Shown piece by piece: positions 7,347 to 15,372 of a stretch of DNA of 64,000 nt. Under the pieces are notes generated by a model. That model was not told the DNA's origin. It saw nothing but the letters and a program-made list of their open reading frames with translations, and ran no database searches. The DNA comes from Polaribacter tangerinus (GTDB taxonomy: Bacteria > Bacteroidota > Bacteroidia > Flavobacteriales > Flavobacteriaceae). The stretch is taken from contig NZ_CP150668.1 in the NCBI RefSeq assembly GCF_038024095.1, positions 2,294,001-2,358,000 on the forward strand, written 5' to 3'. A program made the position numbers and the translations under genes. Within the stretch, counting starts at the first letter, position 1; the number at the start of each line of letters is the position of its first letter.

Positions 7347-8552
7347 ATGAAATTTGGAATTATTAAAGAGCGTAAAAATCCACCAGATAAAAGAGTAGTT
7401 TTCTCACCCCAAAAATTAGTTGAGTTACAAAACCAATTTTCTGATGCAAACGTTGTTGTAGAAAGTTCAGATATTCGAGTTTTTACAGATGATCAGTACA
7501 AATGTAATGGAATACAAGTTGCAGAAAATTTAACAGATTGCGATGTGCTTTTGGGTGTAAAAGAAGTGCCAATTGATGCTTTAATAGCCCGTAAAAAATA
7601 TTTTTTCTTTAGTCATACCATCAAAAAACAACCTTACAACAGAAACTTGCTAAAGGCAGTCTTACAAAAAAAAATTACCCTCTACGACCACGAAACTATA
7701 GTTTCTGAAAACGGAGCTAGATTAATTGGCTTTGGTCGTTATGCAGGTATTGTTGGCGCTTACAATGGTTTTAGGGCAATAGGTTTAGCCAAAGAGTTGT
7801 ATCATTTACCAAAAGCAGCAACTTTGTTAGACCAAAAAGAACTTGTTAATGAGCTTAATTCTATAGCAATACCGAATATGAAAATACTTTTAACAGGTAA
7901 TGGAAAAGTGGCATATGGCGCTAAAGAAATGTTAGATGCAATGAATATTCCTGCTGTTTCTGTTGATGAATATTTACATAATAATTACAACCATGCAGTA
8001 TATTGTTTGGCAGATGTGTTAGATTACAACCAACGTTTAGACGGAAAAGTAATTGATAATTTAGATTTTTATAATCATCCAGAAGCTTATAAAGCCAATT
8101 TTATGCGTTTTGCAAACGTTACAGACTTTTTTATTGCTGGTCATTTTTTTGGTGATGGAGCTCCTTATTTATTTTCAAGAGAAGATGCCAAATCACCAGC
8201 GTTTAAAATAAAATACATTGCAGATATTTCTTGTGATATTGATGGCCCAGTTGCTTCTACAATTCGAGCATCAACTATAAAAAATCCTATTTATGGCTAT
8301 CATCCGCAGAAAGAAAAGGAGGTAGATTTTAAGGATGAAGAAGCCATTGTTGTAATGGCAGTAGATAATTTACCCTGTGAATTACCAAAAGATGCCAGTG
8401 AAGGCTTTGGTGACATGTTTTTAAAAAATGTAATTCCTGCTTTTTTTAACAATGATGAAAATGGCATTTTAGAGCGTGCAAAAATTACAGAAAATGGTAA
8501 ATTAACAGAAAGGTTTTCTTATTTACAAGATTATGTAGATGGCAAAGAATAG
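7347..8552 (+). CDS. Alanine dehydrogenase/PNT-like, saccharopine dehydrogenase-type oxidoreductase
   Basis: The 401-residue protein opens with MKFGIIKERKNPPDKRVVFSP, the pattern of the AlaDh/PNT N-terminal domain. It has the RLIGFGRYAGIVGAYNG segment and a Rossmann segment ILLTGNGKVAYGAKEML (about 180-196), as in the NAD(P)-dependent lysine-forming saccharopine dehydrogenase/alanine dehydrogenase superfamily. It is probably cytosolic and acts in amino-acid oxidoreduction, but the exact substrate cannot be read from sequence. The next small gene follows after 24 bp and may be cotranscribed. Confidence 0.75.
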   Translation: MKFGIIKERKNPPDKRVVFSPQKLVELQNQFSDANVVVESSDIRVFTDDQYKCNGIQVAENLTDCDVLLGVKEVPIDALIARKKYFFFSHTIKKQPYNRNLLKAVLQKKITLYDHETIVSENGARLIGFGRYAGIVGAYNGFRAIGLAKELYHLPKAATLLDQKELVNELNSIAIPNMKILLTGNGKVAYGAKEMLDAMNIPAVSVDEYLHNNYNHAVYCLADVLDYNQRLDGKVIDNLDFYNHPEAYKANFMRFANVTDFFIAGHFFGDGAPYLFSREDAKSPAFKIKYIADISCDIDGPVASTIRASTIKNPIYGYHPQKEKEVDFKDEEAIVVMAVDNLPCELPKDASEGFGDMFLKNVIPAFFNNDENGILERAKITENGKLTERFSYLQDYVDGKE

Positions 8553-8576
8553 CACTTATTTAAGTAAACATTACTT

Positions 8577-8804
8577 ATGTTGAATTATAACCAACAGTTT
8601 TTAATAGATTTGGCAAAAATGAAAATGCCTTTCGGAAAGTACAAAGGGTATTTTTTAATAGATTTACCAGAACAATATCTTGTTTGGTACCGAACAAAAG
8701 GTTTTCCGAAGGGAAAGTTAGGGCAACAAATGCAACTTATTTACGAACTTCAACTAAATGGTTTAGAGGATATTGTTCGAAAGATTAAACAAAATTATTT
8801 GTAG
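8577..8804 (+). CDS. DUF3820 family small protein
   Basis: A 75-residue protein with the family signature MPFGKYKGYFLIDLPEQYL followed by a WYRTKGFPKGKLGQQM segment. DUF3820 proteins are widespread and were once called putative quorum-sensing-regulated virulence factors; the core resembles a nucleic-acid-binding fold, and no biochemical role is settled. It is full length, lies close downstream of the dehydrogenase gene and converges with the next gene. Confidence 0.8.
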   Translation: MLNYNQQFLIDLAKMKMPFGKYKGYFLIDLPEQYLVWYRTKGFPKGKLGQQMQLIYELQLNGLEDIVRKIKQNYL

Positions 8805-8805
8805 T

Positions 8806-9378
8806 TTATTTTTGAATAATTCCGTAACAAATATGTGCAATTCCTAAAATATTTATGGCAGGATTCCAGTAACTAGGAATGTTAAAACAAACTATAGCTA
8901 GTAAGATTGAGATTCCTGATAAAACAAGAATGTTTTTTCGTTGTTTATTCTTAAAAAGAACCAATAGTAGTGCGTAAAAAACCAAGAAAGTAGAGGTTAG
9001 GTAGTCTTCATAACCGTTTTCTAATAAAAGAAAACCCGCTATAGTAACTGTAATAAGACCAAGTATAAACTGAAAAACTGCAATTTTAGTTTTACGATTC
9101 CATAGTAAAAATTGAAAAGTTTTTGCATTTCTTCTAGCAGCAAAAAAAAGTGCCAAACAGCTTAATAAAATAAAAGAAGCAATACAAGAGATTACAACTA
9201 CCTCTAAAATTTCTGGAGACAGCATACCAATGGTATGGTCATCTATTAAAAAGCTATCCAAAATATATTTTAAAATAAAGGCCAATCCTAAAAAATAAAT
9301 ACCAATTACAATACTAGTTATTCCTTTTAGAGTAAAATTAATTTCAAAATTATCGTGGAGTGTACTTTTTTTATTCAT
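8806..9378 (-). CDS. Predicted integral membrane protein, unknown function
   Basis: The 190-residue protein has about five or six hydrophobic helices (for example GIYFLGLAFILKYILDSFL and SCIASFILLSCLALFFAA) separated by short basic loops, and ends with a helix near WNPAINILGIAHICYGII. No domain is recognised. It is a monocistronic gene between the DUF3820 gene and the broken DUF1801 gene. Confidence 0.7.
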   Translation of the reverse strand: MNKKSTLHDNFEINFTLKGITSIVIGIYFLGLAFILKYILDSFLIDDHTIGMLSPEILEVVVISCIASFILLSCLALFFAARRNAKTFQFLLWNRKTKIAVFQFILGLITVTIAGFLLLENGYEDYLTSTFLVFYALLLVLFKNKQRKNILVLSGISILLAIVCFNIPSYWNPAINILGIAHICYGIIQK

Positions 9379-9432
9379 AAATAGCTATATCTTTCGTAAA
9401 GATACAAAAAAAGAGTACGTAACATAATTCAA

Positions 9433-9640
9433 ATGAAGCCTGCAGAAAATTACTTTTTAAGTCAGCCAGAACCATATAATCAGCTGCTTTTAAACTTAAA
9501 AATGATTATAGAAACCAATTTTTCTGATTTAAATTTACATTTTAAATGGCACCTTCCTTTTTATTATGTAAACAATGTGCCTTTTTGCTATTTAAATTAT
9601 GTAGCGAAAAAGGATATGTAGATTTGAGATTTTATGTGTG
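9433..9640 (+). pseudogene. DUF1801 (YdhG-like) protein, N-terminal fragment
   Basis: MKPAENYFLSQPEPYNQLLL through FKWHLPFYYVNNVPFCYLNY is the first half of a DUF1801 protein, normally about 115-125 residues. The frame stops at 9621 after AKKDM. Adding one A to the run at 9607-9611 restores the family reading (KKGYVDLRFY), so there is a one-base deletion. Similarity ends around 9640, where about 0.4 kb of foreign DNA begins; the C-terminal half appears at 10041-10199. Confidence 0.8.
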
Positions 9641-10040
9641 TGATGCGCTTTATCCATATGTTGGCAACAAGCTGTGAAATTCGTCAATTAAAGAAAAATA
9701 GATGATTAAATTGATAATTTTGTATCTCTGATAAAAAGCTGAATAAAATGAATTTAGAAGCTCTAAAAATAGAATTTGTTCAAGAATTTTTAAAACTTCA
9801 AAGTGAAGAAGCGGTTTCACGTCTTGAAAAAATATTGAGAAAAGAAAAAAATGCTTCAGACGAGCGGATATTTGAACCTATGACTAAAGAGGAACTGAAT
9901 AAAAGAATTGACAAATCGGAATCTGATTTCCGAAACAATCGATTTAAAAACAGTTCTGAACTTTTAGCAAAATACGAATAATGAAATAATCACAGATTTT
10001 ATATTCGGTTTTTATTAGCTAAATTAGTTGCTTAAACACG
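9641..10040. mobile_element. Approximately 0.4-kb insertion inside a DUF1801 gene
   Basis: This block separates two halves of one DUF1801 gene that are in the correct order and orientation. It contains a 77-codon antitoxin-like ORF with its own upstream region and little else. No transposase, clear terminal repeats or target duplication were found by eye, so the mode of entry is unknown. Borders are approximate. Confidence 0.55.
9748..9981 (+). CDS. Antitoxin-like small protein without an intact toxin partner
   Basis: The 77-residue protein (MNLEALKIEFVQEFLKLQSE, then MTKEELNKRIDKSESDFRNN) resembles the antitoxins that precede RelE/ParE-type toxin genes in Bacteroidetes: an N-terminal helical dimerisation region and a C-terminal disordered toxin-wrapping tail (SSELLAKYE). 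A toxin gene would be expected to start at or just after the stop. The following ATGAAATAA closes at once, and nothing toxin-sized follows before the DUF1801 remnant. It therefore looks like an orphan antitoxin. Confidence 0.6.
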   Translation: MNLEALKIEFVQEFLKLQSEEAVSRLEKILRKEKNASDERIFEPMTKEELNKRIDKSESDFRNNRFKNSSELLAKYE

Positions 10041-10199
10041 CCACTAGTCATACACAAAACCGATCAATTTTTGGTGATTGAAAATAGAAAGAAAGTTGCT
10101 TCTCTAAGATATTTTTCTATAGATGATATTGATGACCGTCTTTTAATAGAGGTTTTAACGATCATATATCATCATAAAATTAATGAATTGAAAGAATAA
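10041..10199 (+). pseudogene. DUF1801 (YdhG-like) protein, C-terminal fragment
   Basis: The frame reads PLVIHKTDQFLVIENRKKVA followed by SLRYFSIDDIDDRLLIEVL and ends at TAA 10197-10199. This is the conserved end of DUF1801 proteins (ENRK-V-SLRY--LE-I). There is no start codon of its own. With 9433-9640 it makes one complete protein, interrupted by about 400 bases. Confidence 0.8.
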
Positions 10200-10208
10200 A
10201 GGGAAAAA

Positions 10209-10250
10209 AAATCTCCACTAATTATAGGGTTATTAGTGGAGATTTTTTTT
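10209..10250. terminator. Bidirectional intrinsic terminator
   Basis: ATCTCCACTAAT (10211-10222) pairs perfectly with ATTAGTGGAGAT (10232-10243), flanked by an A-run on the left and a T-run on the right. It lies between the broken DUF1801 gene and the convergent kdsA and can serve both strands. Confidence 0.85.
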
Positions 10251-10261
10251 GTAAAACTAAA

Positions 10262-11080
10262 TTATAGTTTATTAATTGTTTTTCTAATAGTTACTAGGTT
10301 GGTCAACAATTTTTCTAAACCATTTAGATGTAACATATTTGCTCCGTCAGATTTAGCATTTTTAGGGTCGAAATGAGTTTCTATAAATAAGCCATCAACA
10401 TTATTTACAATACCAGCTCTAGCAATGGTTTCTATCATTTCTGGTCTTCCGCCAGTAACACCAGCAGTTTGGTTTGGTTGTTGTAAAGAATGAGTTACAT
10501 CTAAAATTGTTGGTGCAAACTGTCGCATTTCTGGAATACCTCTAAAATCTACAATCATATCTTGGTATCCAAACATGGTACCTCTATCGGTAATCCAAGC
10601 TTTATTTGAACCAGCATCTTTTACTTTTTGAACGGCATGTTTCATTGCACCCGGACTCATAAATTGACCTTTTTTTAAGTTTACTACCTTTCCTGTTTTT
10701 GCTGCCGCAACTACCAGGTCTGTTTGTCTTACTAAAAAAGCAGGAATTTGCAATACATCTACATAAGCTGCAGCCATTTCTGCATCAGAAACTTCATGGA
10801 TGTCGGTAACTGTTGGAACCCGAAAAGTTTCAGATACTTTTCTTAATATTTTTAGCGCCTTTTCATCACCAATACCAGTAAAACTGTCTATTCTACTTCT
10901 ATTTGCTTTTTTAAAACTTCCTTTAAAAATATACGGAATTTCTAATTTATCGGTTATAGAAACTACTTTTTCGGCAATTCTTAATGCCATATCCTCACTT
11001 TCTATTGCGCATGGTCCTGCTAGTAAGAAGAAGTTATTTGCATCTGTATGTTTTATATTCGGAATTTCAGATAAAATCAT
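10262..11080 (-). CDS. kdsA: 3-deoxy-8-phosphooctulonate (KDO8P) synthase
   Basis: The 272-residue enzyme condenses phosphoenolpyruvate with arabinose 5-phosphate to make KDO 8-phosphate for lipopolysaccharide. Family motifs are clear: LLAGPCAIESEDMALRIAEK near the start, KGSFKKANRSRIDSFTGIG, VTDIHE, LKKGQFMSPGAM, and TGGRPEMIETIARAG near the end with the FIETHFDP loop. Length is typical. It is monocistronic, between a terminator and a divergently transcribed peptidase gene. Confidence 0.96.
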   Translation of the reverse strand: MILSEIPNIKHTDANNFFLLAGPCAIESEDMALRIAEKVVSITDKLEIPYIFKGSFKKANRSRIDSFTGIGDEKALKILRKVSETFRVPTVTDIHEVSDAEMAAAYVDVLQIPAFLVRQTDLVVAAAKTGKVVNLKKGQFMSPGAMKHAVQKVKDAGSNKAWITDRGTMFGYQDMIVDFRGIPEMRQFAPTILDVTHSLQQPNQTAGVTGGRPEMIETIARAGIVNNVDGLFIETHFDPKNAKSDGANMLHLNGLEKLLTNLVTIRKTINKL

Positions 11081-11190
11081 TGTTGTATTTTTTTACAAAA
11101 GTACACAAAATTAATAGTGTTTTAAATGCCAATTTCTACCTTTTTGTTCCTATAAAATTAGTTATATTTATACTTTTAAAATTTAATATA

Positions 11191-12204
11191 ATGAAAAAAA
11201 TAGTTGGTTTATTAGTAGTATTGGTATTCGTAATAGGTTGTGTTTCTATAACAATTGGTAGTAAAGGTGTAGCTGGTAAAAATGGTTTAAGTGCATCAAG
11301 CAAAAAGGCAGACAATAATGTGTTTATCGATTCTAATAAAGTTAGAAAACATCTGTATACGTTGGCATCAGATGAAATGGAAGGAAGAAAATCTGGGACG
11401 CCAGGTATAGAAAAAGCGGCTGTTTATATAGAAAACGAATATAAAAAAATAGGCTTATCTACTTTTGAAGGACTAGATAGTTACCGACAAACATTTACCT
11501 TTAACACAAGAAGGTCTAAAACGGCTATTACCTCTAGTAATATTATTGGTGTTTTAGAAGGAAAAAGTAGGAAGGACGAGTACGTAATTATTTCTGCTCA
11601 TTACGACCATTTAGGAATGTCAGAAAGTGGAGAAGGAGACCGTATTTTTAATGGGGCAAATGACGACGCATCTGGTGTAACCGGATTATTGGTTTTGGCA
11701 GATTATTTTAAGAAAGTAGGTAACGAAAGAACGTTAGTCTTTGCTGCTTTTACTGCAGAAGAAGTGGGGTTAATTGGTTCTAAACATTTTGGTAAAAGTA
11801 TCGATGCAAGTAAGTTTGTAGCTGGTATTAATTTAGAAATGATAGGGAAAACACCAAGTTTTGGTCCAAATACAGCTTGGTTAACCGGTTTTGAGAGATC
11901 CGATTTCGGGAAAATTATTCAAGAGAATTTAGAAGGAACAGGGTATCAGTTATTTCCAGATCCGTATAAAAAGTTTAATTTATTTTTTAGATCAGACAAT
12001 GCTTCATTGGCAAGATTGGGGGTTCCTTCTCATACGTTTTCTACAACTCCTATAGATGTAGATGCGGATTATCATCAGGTTTCAGATGAAGCCGAAACTC
12101 TTAATATGACCGTAATAACTCAAACAATTCAAGCGGTTGCGAAGGGTACAGAAAGTATAATTAATGGAAAAGATACCCCCACTAGAGTTGAGATAAAAGA
12201 GTAA
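11191..12204 (+). CDS. M28 family zinc aminopeptidase, lipoprotein
   Basis: The best start is ATG 11191, giving 337 residues with a lipoprotein signal (MKKIVGLLVVLVFVIGC); an open frame continues upstream but overlaps kdsA. M28 metal-binding motifs are present: SAHYDHLG, NGANDDASGV, TAEEVGLIGS, a Glu-Met segment in NLEMIG, and a late His in SHTFSTT. It probably trims peptides in the periplasm while anchored to a membrane. A terminator follows at 12225-12261. Confidence 0.9.
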   Translation: MKKIVGLLVVLVFVIGCVSITIGSKGVAGKNGLSASSKKADNNVFIDSNKVRKHLYTLASDEMEGRKSGTPGIEKAAVYIENEYKKIGLSTFEGLDSYRQTFTFNTRRSKTAITSSNIIGVLEGKSRKDEYVIISAHYDHLGMSESGEGDRIFNGANDDASGVTGLLVLADYFKKVGNERTLVFAAFTAEEVGLIGSKHFGKSIDASKFVAGINLEMIGKTPSFGPNTAWLTGFERSDFGKIIQENLEGTGYQLFPDPYKKFNLFFRSDNASLARLGVPSHTFSTTPIDVDADYHQVSDEAETLNMTVITQTIQAVAKGTESIINGKDTPTRVEIKE

Positions 12205-12224
12205 TAAAAGTGCTAATTTCAATT

Positions 12225-12261
12225 AAAAAACCTGCTTAAATATTTTTTAAGCAGGTTTTTT
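12225..12261. terminator. Bidirectional intrinsic terminator
   Basis: AAAAAACCTGCTTAA (12225-12239) pairs with TTAAGCAGGTTTTTT (12247-12261) across a 7-base loop. It lies between the convergent M28 peptidase and outer-membrane protein genes. Confidence 0.85.
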
Positions 12262-12274
12262 AAGGTTGTTTATA

Positions 12275-12718
12275 TTAAAATTGATACCTTATAGCAAAGG
12301 CAAAACTATTTCCTATTCCATCATAATTTCCAGTTATTCCTACTTCTGGTCTATAGTCTAATGAAATTAAAATTGGTGCGTTAAAGTTATATTCAATACC
12401 AACAATTCCTGCACCATAAAGGGCAGAAAAACCAGAATCGAAACCACCACCAAAACCAGCGTACCAATTAAATTGGTTTTCTAAGTTCCAAACCCATTGA
12501 TACAAACCTGTTCCTTTAAAACTACTAAATTCGTTTCTTAGTCCAAGGTTTATCTCTAATCTGTTCAAATCGGTCATTTTTTTCTGATACAAAATAGAAG
12601 CGCCTAGTCCATCTTTATTGTTAAAGCGCAATCCTATAGCATTATCAGACATTTCTTGTGCGTTAATAACGGTAATTGTAGTTAATAATAAGCCTAAAAT
12701 TAGAAATGATTTTTTCAT
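12275..12718 (-). CDS. Small outer-membrane beta-barrel protein
   Basis: From ATG 12718 the product is 147 residues with a signal peptide (MKKSFLILGLLLTTITVINA, then QE). The rest alternates polar and hydrophobic strands (IGLRFNNKDGLGASILYQKK, FNWYAGFGGGFDSGFSALYG) and ends in an aromatic residue (AFAIRYQF), as outer-membrane barrels do. The longer frame to 12802 adds a poor N-terminus ahead of the signal peptide and is rejected. No specific function is known. Confidence 0.75.
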   Translation of the reverse strand: MKKSFLILGLLLTTITVINAQEMSDNAIGLRFNNKDGLGASILYQKKMTDLNRLEINLGLRNEFSSFKGTGLYQWVWNLENQFNWYAGFGGGFDSGFSALYGAGIVGIEYNFNAPILISLDYRPEVGITGNYDGIGNSFAFAIRYQF

Positions 12719-12923
12719 TCTGATATTTTTTGAATTTATAATTGCGAATATAATAAACTTGCTCAATTTTAGAACTGAAGTCCCAAAATTTAAGTATTTC
12801 ATTCACAAAAATAAAAGCCTTAAGTTGTGTGTAAATGATGCAAATTGTCGAATGATAGATTCCCATAAAAACTAAATCATATTTTACAAAGCTTTTGTAT
12901 TTTTGTTGTTTAATATATTTTTC

Positions 12924-14285
12924 ATGAACATTCATTTTATAGCAATTGGTGGTAGTGCAATGCACAATTTAGCAATTGCGCTACACAAAAAAGGATACCA
13001 AGTTACTGGTAGCGATGATATTATTCATAACCCTTCTAAAGCTCGTTTAGAAAAATATGGATTATTACCAGAAAAATTTGGCTGGTTTCCAGAAAAAATA
13101 TCTTCAGATATATCGGTAGTTATTCTAGGAATGCATGCTAAAGAACACAATACAGAATTATTAAAAGCTCAAGAATTAGGACTAAAAATATATTCTTATC
13201 CAGAGTTTTTATATGAACAATCTAAAAATAAAACACGTGTAGTTATTGGGGGTTCTCACGGAAAAACAACAATTACCTCCATGATTTTACATGTACTAAA
13301 TTATCATGAAACACCTGTAGATTATATGGTGGGTGCTCAATTAGAGGGTTTTGAAACAATGGTACACTTAACAGAAGAAAATGATTTTATTGTTTTAGAA
13401 GGAGATGAGTATTTAAGTTCTCCGATAGATAGAAGACCTAAATTTCATTTGTATAAACCCAATATTGCACTTTTAAGTGGTATTGCATGGGATCATATAA
13501 ACGTATTTCCTACATTCGAAAACTACACAGAACAGTTTCGAATTTTTACAGACTCTATGGTAAATGGCGGGAGTATGGTGTATAACGAAGAGGATAGTAT
13601 TGTTAAAGAGGTTGTGGAGTCATCTACAAATCACATAAAAAAATACCCGTATCAAACACCTGAGCATTATATAGAGAACGGAATAACTTATATAGAAACG
13701 CAAGAGGGAGATTTACCTCTAGAAATTTTCGGAACACATAATTTACAAAATTTAGCTGGTGCAAAGTGGATTTGCCAACATATGGGTATTGATGAAGACG
13801 ATTTTTATGAGGCAATAGCGAGTTTTAAAGGTGCTAATAAGCGTTTAGAAAAAGTTGCAGAAAATAATAATACCGTTATTTTTAAAGATTTTGCACACAG
13901 TCCTAGTAAAGTTTCTGCAACTACAAAGGCATTAAAAGAACAGTATGCAAAAAGAAAAATAGTAGCATGCTTAGAATTGCATACTTATTCTAGTTTAAAT
14001 GCAAATTTCCTATCTGAGTACAAAGGTGCTTTAGATAATGCTGATAAAGCAGTGGTTTTTTACTCGCCAGAAGCTGTTAAAATAAAGGAATTAGAAGCCG
14101 TAACAGCAGCACAAATTGCTGCTGCTTTTGATAGAGAGGACTTGGTTATTTATACCGATTCTGTTGCTTTTAAAGAGTTTCTTTTTAAAGAAAACCTAGA
14201 AGATACCGCACTAATTTTAATGAGTTCTGGAAATTATGGTGGTTTAGATTTTAATGATTTAAAAGCTATGAACTCCTCTTTTTAA
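12924..14285 (+). CDS. mpl: Mur ligase, UDP-N-acetylmuramate tripeptide ligase (Mpl-like)
   Basis: The ATG at 12924 gives 453 residues starting MNIHFIAIGGSAMHNLAIAL, the Mpl/MurC nucleotide-binding N-terminus. The ATP-binding loop VIGGSHGKTTITSMI (about 106-120), the EGDEYLSSPIDRRPKF segment and the C-terminal ligase domain (DFAHSPSKVSATTKAL) agree with Mpl, which reattaches recycled tripeptide to UDP-MurNAc. MurC is the alternative, but EGDEY is more like Mpl. The upstream TTG start at 12903 is unlikely. The gene converges with and overlaps the nucleotidyltransferase gene by 20 bp. Confidence 0.88.
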   Translation: MNIHFIAIGGSAMHNLAIALHKKGYQVTGSDDIIHNPSKARLEKYGLLPEKFGWFPEKISSDISVVILGMHAKEHNTELLKAQELGLKIYSYPEFLYEQSKNKTRVVIGGSHGKTTITSMILHVLNYHETPVDYMVGAQLEGFETMVHLTEENDFIVLEGDEYLSSPIDRRPKFHLYKPNIALLSGIAWDHINVFPTFENYTEQFRIFTDSMVNGGSMVYNEEDSIVKEVVESSTNHIKKYPYQTPEHYIENGITYIETQEGDLPLEIFGTHNLQNLAGAKWICQHMGIDEDDFYEAIASFKGANKRLEKVAENNNTVIFKDFAHSPSKVSATTKALKEQYAKRKIVACLELHTYSSLNANFLSEYKGALDNADKAVVFYSPEAVKIKELEAVTAAQIAAAFDREDLVIYTDSVAFKEFLFKENLEDTALILMSSGNYGGLDFNDLKAMNSSF

Positions 14286-15372
14286 GTCCGAGTTGTATTC
14301 GTTTTTCTTGTTGCCATTCCTTATCTAAAACTCTAGAAAAAAGAAATTTACGATACGATTTTTCGAATAATGATTTGTAAATAATTAACCATCTAGCTTT
14401 TAAAAATAGTTTGTTCTTTATTCTTTTATGTTTTTTGCTTGTAAGTGAATTATTGTTTAATTGTTTGTAAAATTCTAATACATATTTTTTTGTGGCGTCA
14501 GTTTCTGTATATTCTAAGGAGTCAACTTTATCAAATACCTCGTAACATATTGCCAAAAAATTATGTAAATGATTTGCCAGATCTTGCAATCCTTCAAAAG
14601 CATTTTTTGCACTTGTCTTTTGTGAAAGCAAGTAAACATCGTATGCATTTCTTAAAGCCATGTTTTTAAATAAATTACCATGATCGTTAATTTGTTTGGC
14701 AATTACCGATAAGCATAGCTGGTGTTTGTAACTTAAAAAACTAATATTATTACTAGTTTGAATTGATTCTTTTACAGTTTCAAAATTAAAATCTTCAGAA
14801 TACTTCTCTTTTAAAAATTCTTTATGCACTTCTAAAGCAGCAATTTTATCATTTTTTATTAACCTTGGCTTATGCTTAAATTGCGGAAACTCATAATCTT
14901 TATTGTGAAATTTGGTGTATTTATGTTGTAAAAGTATTTCAAATGCCTTGTTGTAAGAATCTTTTGGTACTATAAAATCGATATCTCCCACCATTCTTTC
15001 TGCAATATCTTGGTATAAGCCTTCTAATAAATTTCCTGTTCCTTTTAAAAAAATGGGACGAATATTATGAGCTAACAACAATTCATTTACTTCTTTTGCT
15101 TGTGCAATTATCTGTGCATTTCTGTCTCTGTTAAGAGTTGTTAATTCTTTCATATAATTTACCAAATCTTTGGGCAGATAATGTAAAAAATGTGCATTTT
15201 TAAAATGTATGTACAACGCAGGAAAAACATAATGATTTGTGCTAACTGCTACCACAGAATTCCAATTAACCCTATTTTTTTTAAGCGCTATTTCAACAGC
15301 GTTTTTATGAGTTTGATTGGTAGATATTGTTAAACATTTAGCAATAAAAAAAAGGGTTTCTTTATAGCTCAT
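14266..15372 (-). CDS. Nucleotidyltransferase family protein (NTP_transf_5-like)
   Basis: The ATG at 15372 lies inside the last codons of the kinase gene (ATGAGCTATAA overlap), so the two are translationally coupled; the product is 368 residues. The segment IRPIFLKGTGNLLEGLYQDI followed by GDIDFIV (Asp130 and Asp132) is the nucleotidyltransferase motif of the uncharacterised NTP_transf_5 family, which often sits beside HPr-kinase-like proteins in peptide (RiPP) gene clusters. The C-terminal half is basic and helical. The substrate is unknown; acting on the small peptide encoded at 16593-16748, or on the kinase product, is inference. Confidence 0.82.
   Translation of the reverse strand: MSYKETLFFIAKCLTISTNQTHKNAVEIALKKNRVNWNSVVAVSTNHYVFPALYIHFKNAHFLHYLPKDLVNYMKELTTLNRDRNAQIIAQAKEVNELLLAHNIRPIFLKGTGNLLEGLYQDIAERMVGDIDFIVPKDSYNKAFEILLQHKYTKFHNKDYEFPQFKHKPRLIKNDKIAALEVHKEFLKEKYSEDFNFETVKESIQTSNNISFLSYKHQLCLSVIAKQINDHGNLFKNMALRNAYDVYLLSQKTSAKNAFEGLQDLANHLHNFLAICYEVFDKVDSLEYTETDATKKYVLEFYKQLNNNSLTSKKHKRIKNKLFLKARWLIIYKSLFEKSYRKFLFSRVLDKEWQQEKRIQLGLKKRSS

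Noticed and set aside
9641..9700. Integron attC-like sequence (ATGTTGGCAACAAGCTG) at the edge of the insert in the DUF1801 gene
   Set aside because: The GTTRRRY consensus is not matched and no paired site is seen at the other border, so a cassette origin is not supported.
10800..11190. Plus-strand frame overlapping kdsA, continuous with the M28 peptidase
   Set aside because: The stretch ahead of ATG 11191 overlaps kdsA and precedes a clear lipoprotein signal peptide, so it is not part of the protein.
12663..12965. 100-codon minus-strand ORF across the mpl promoter region
   Set aside because: It overlaps the signal peptide of the outer-membrane protein in another frame and the mpl start, and has no family features.
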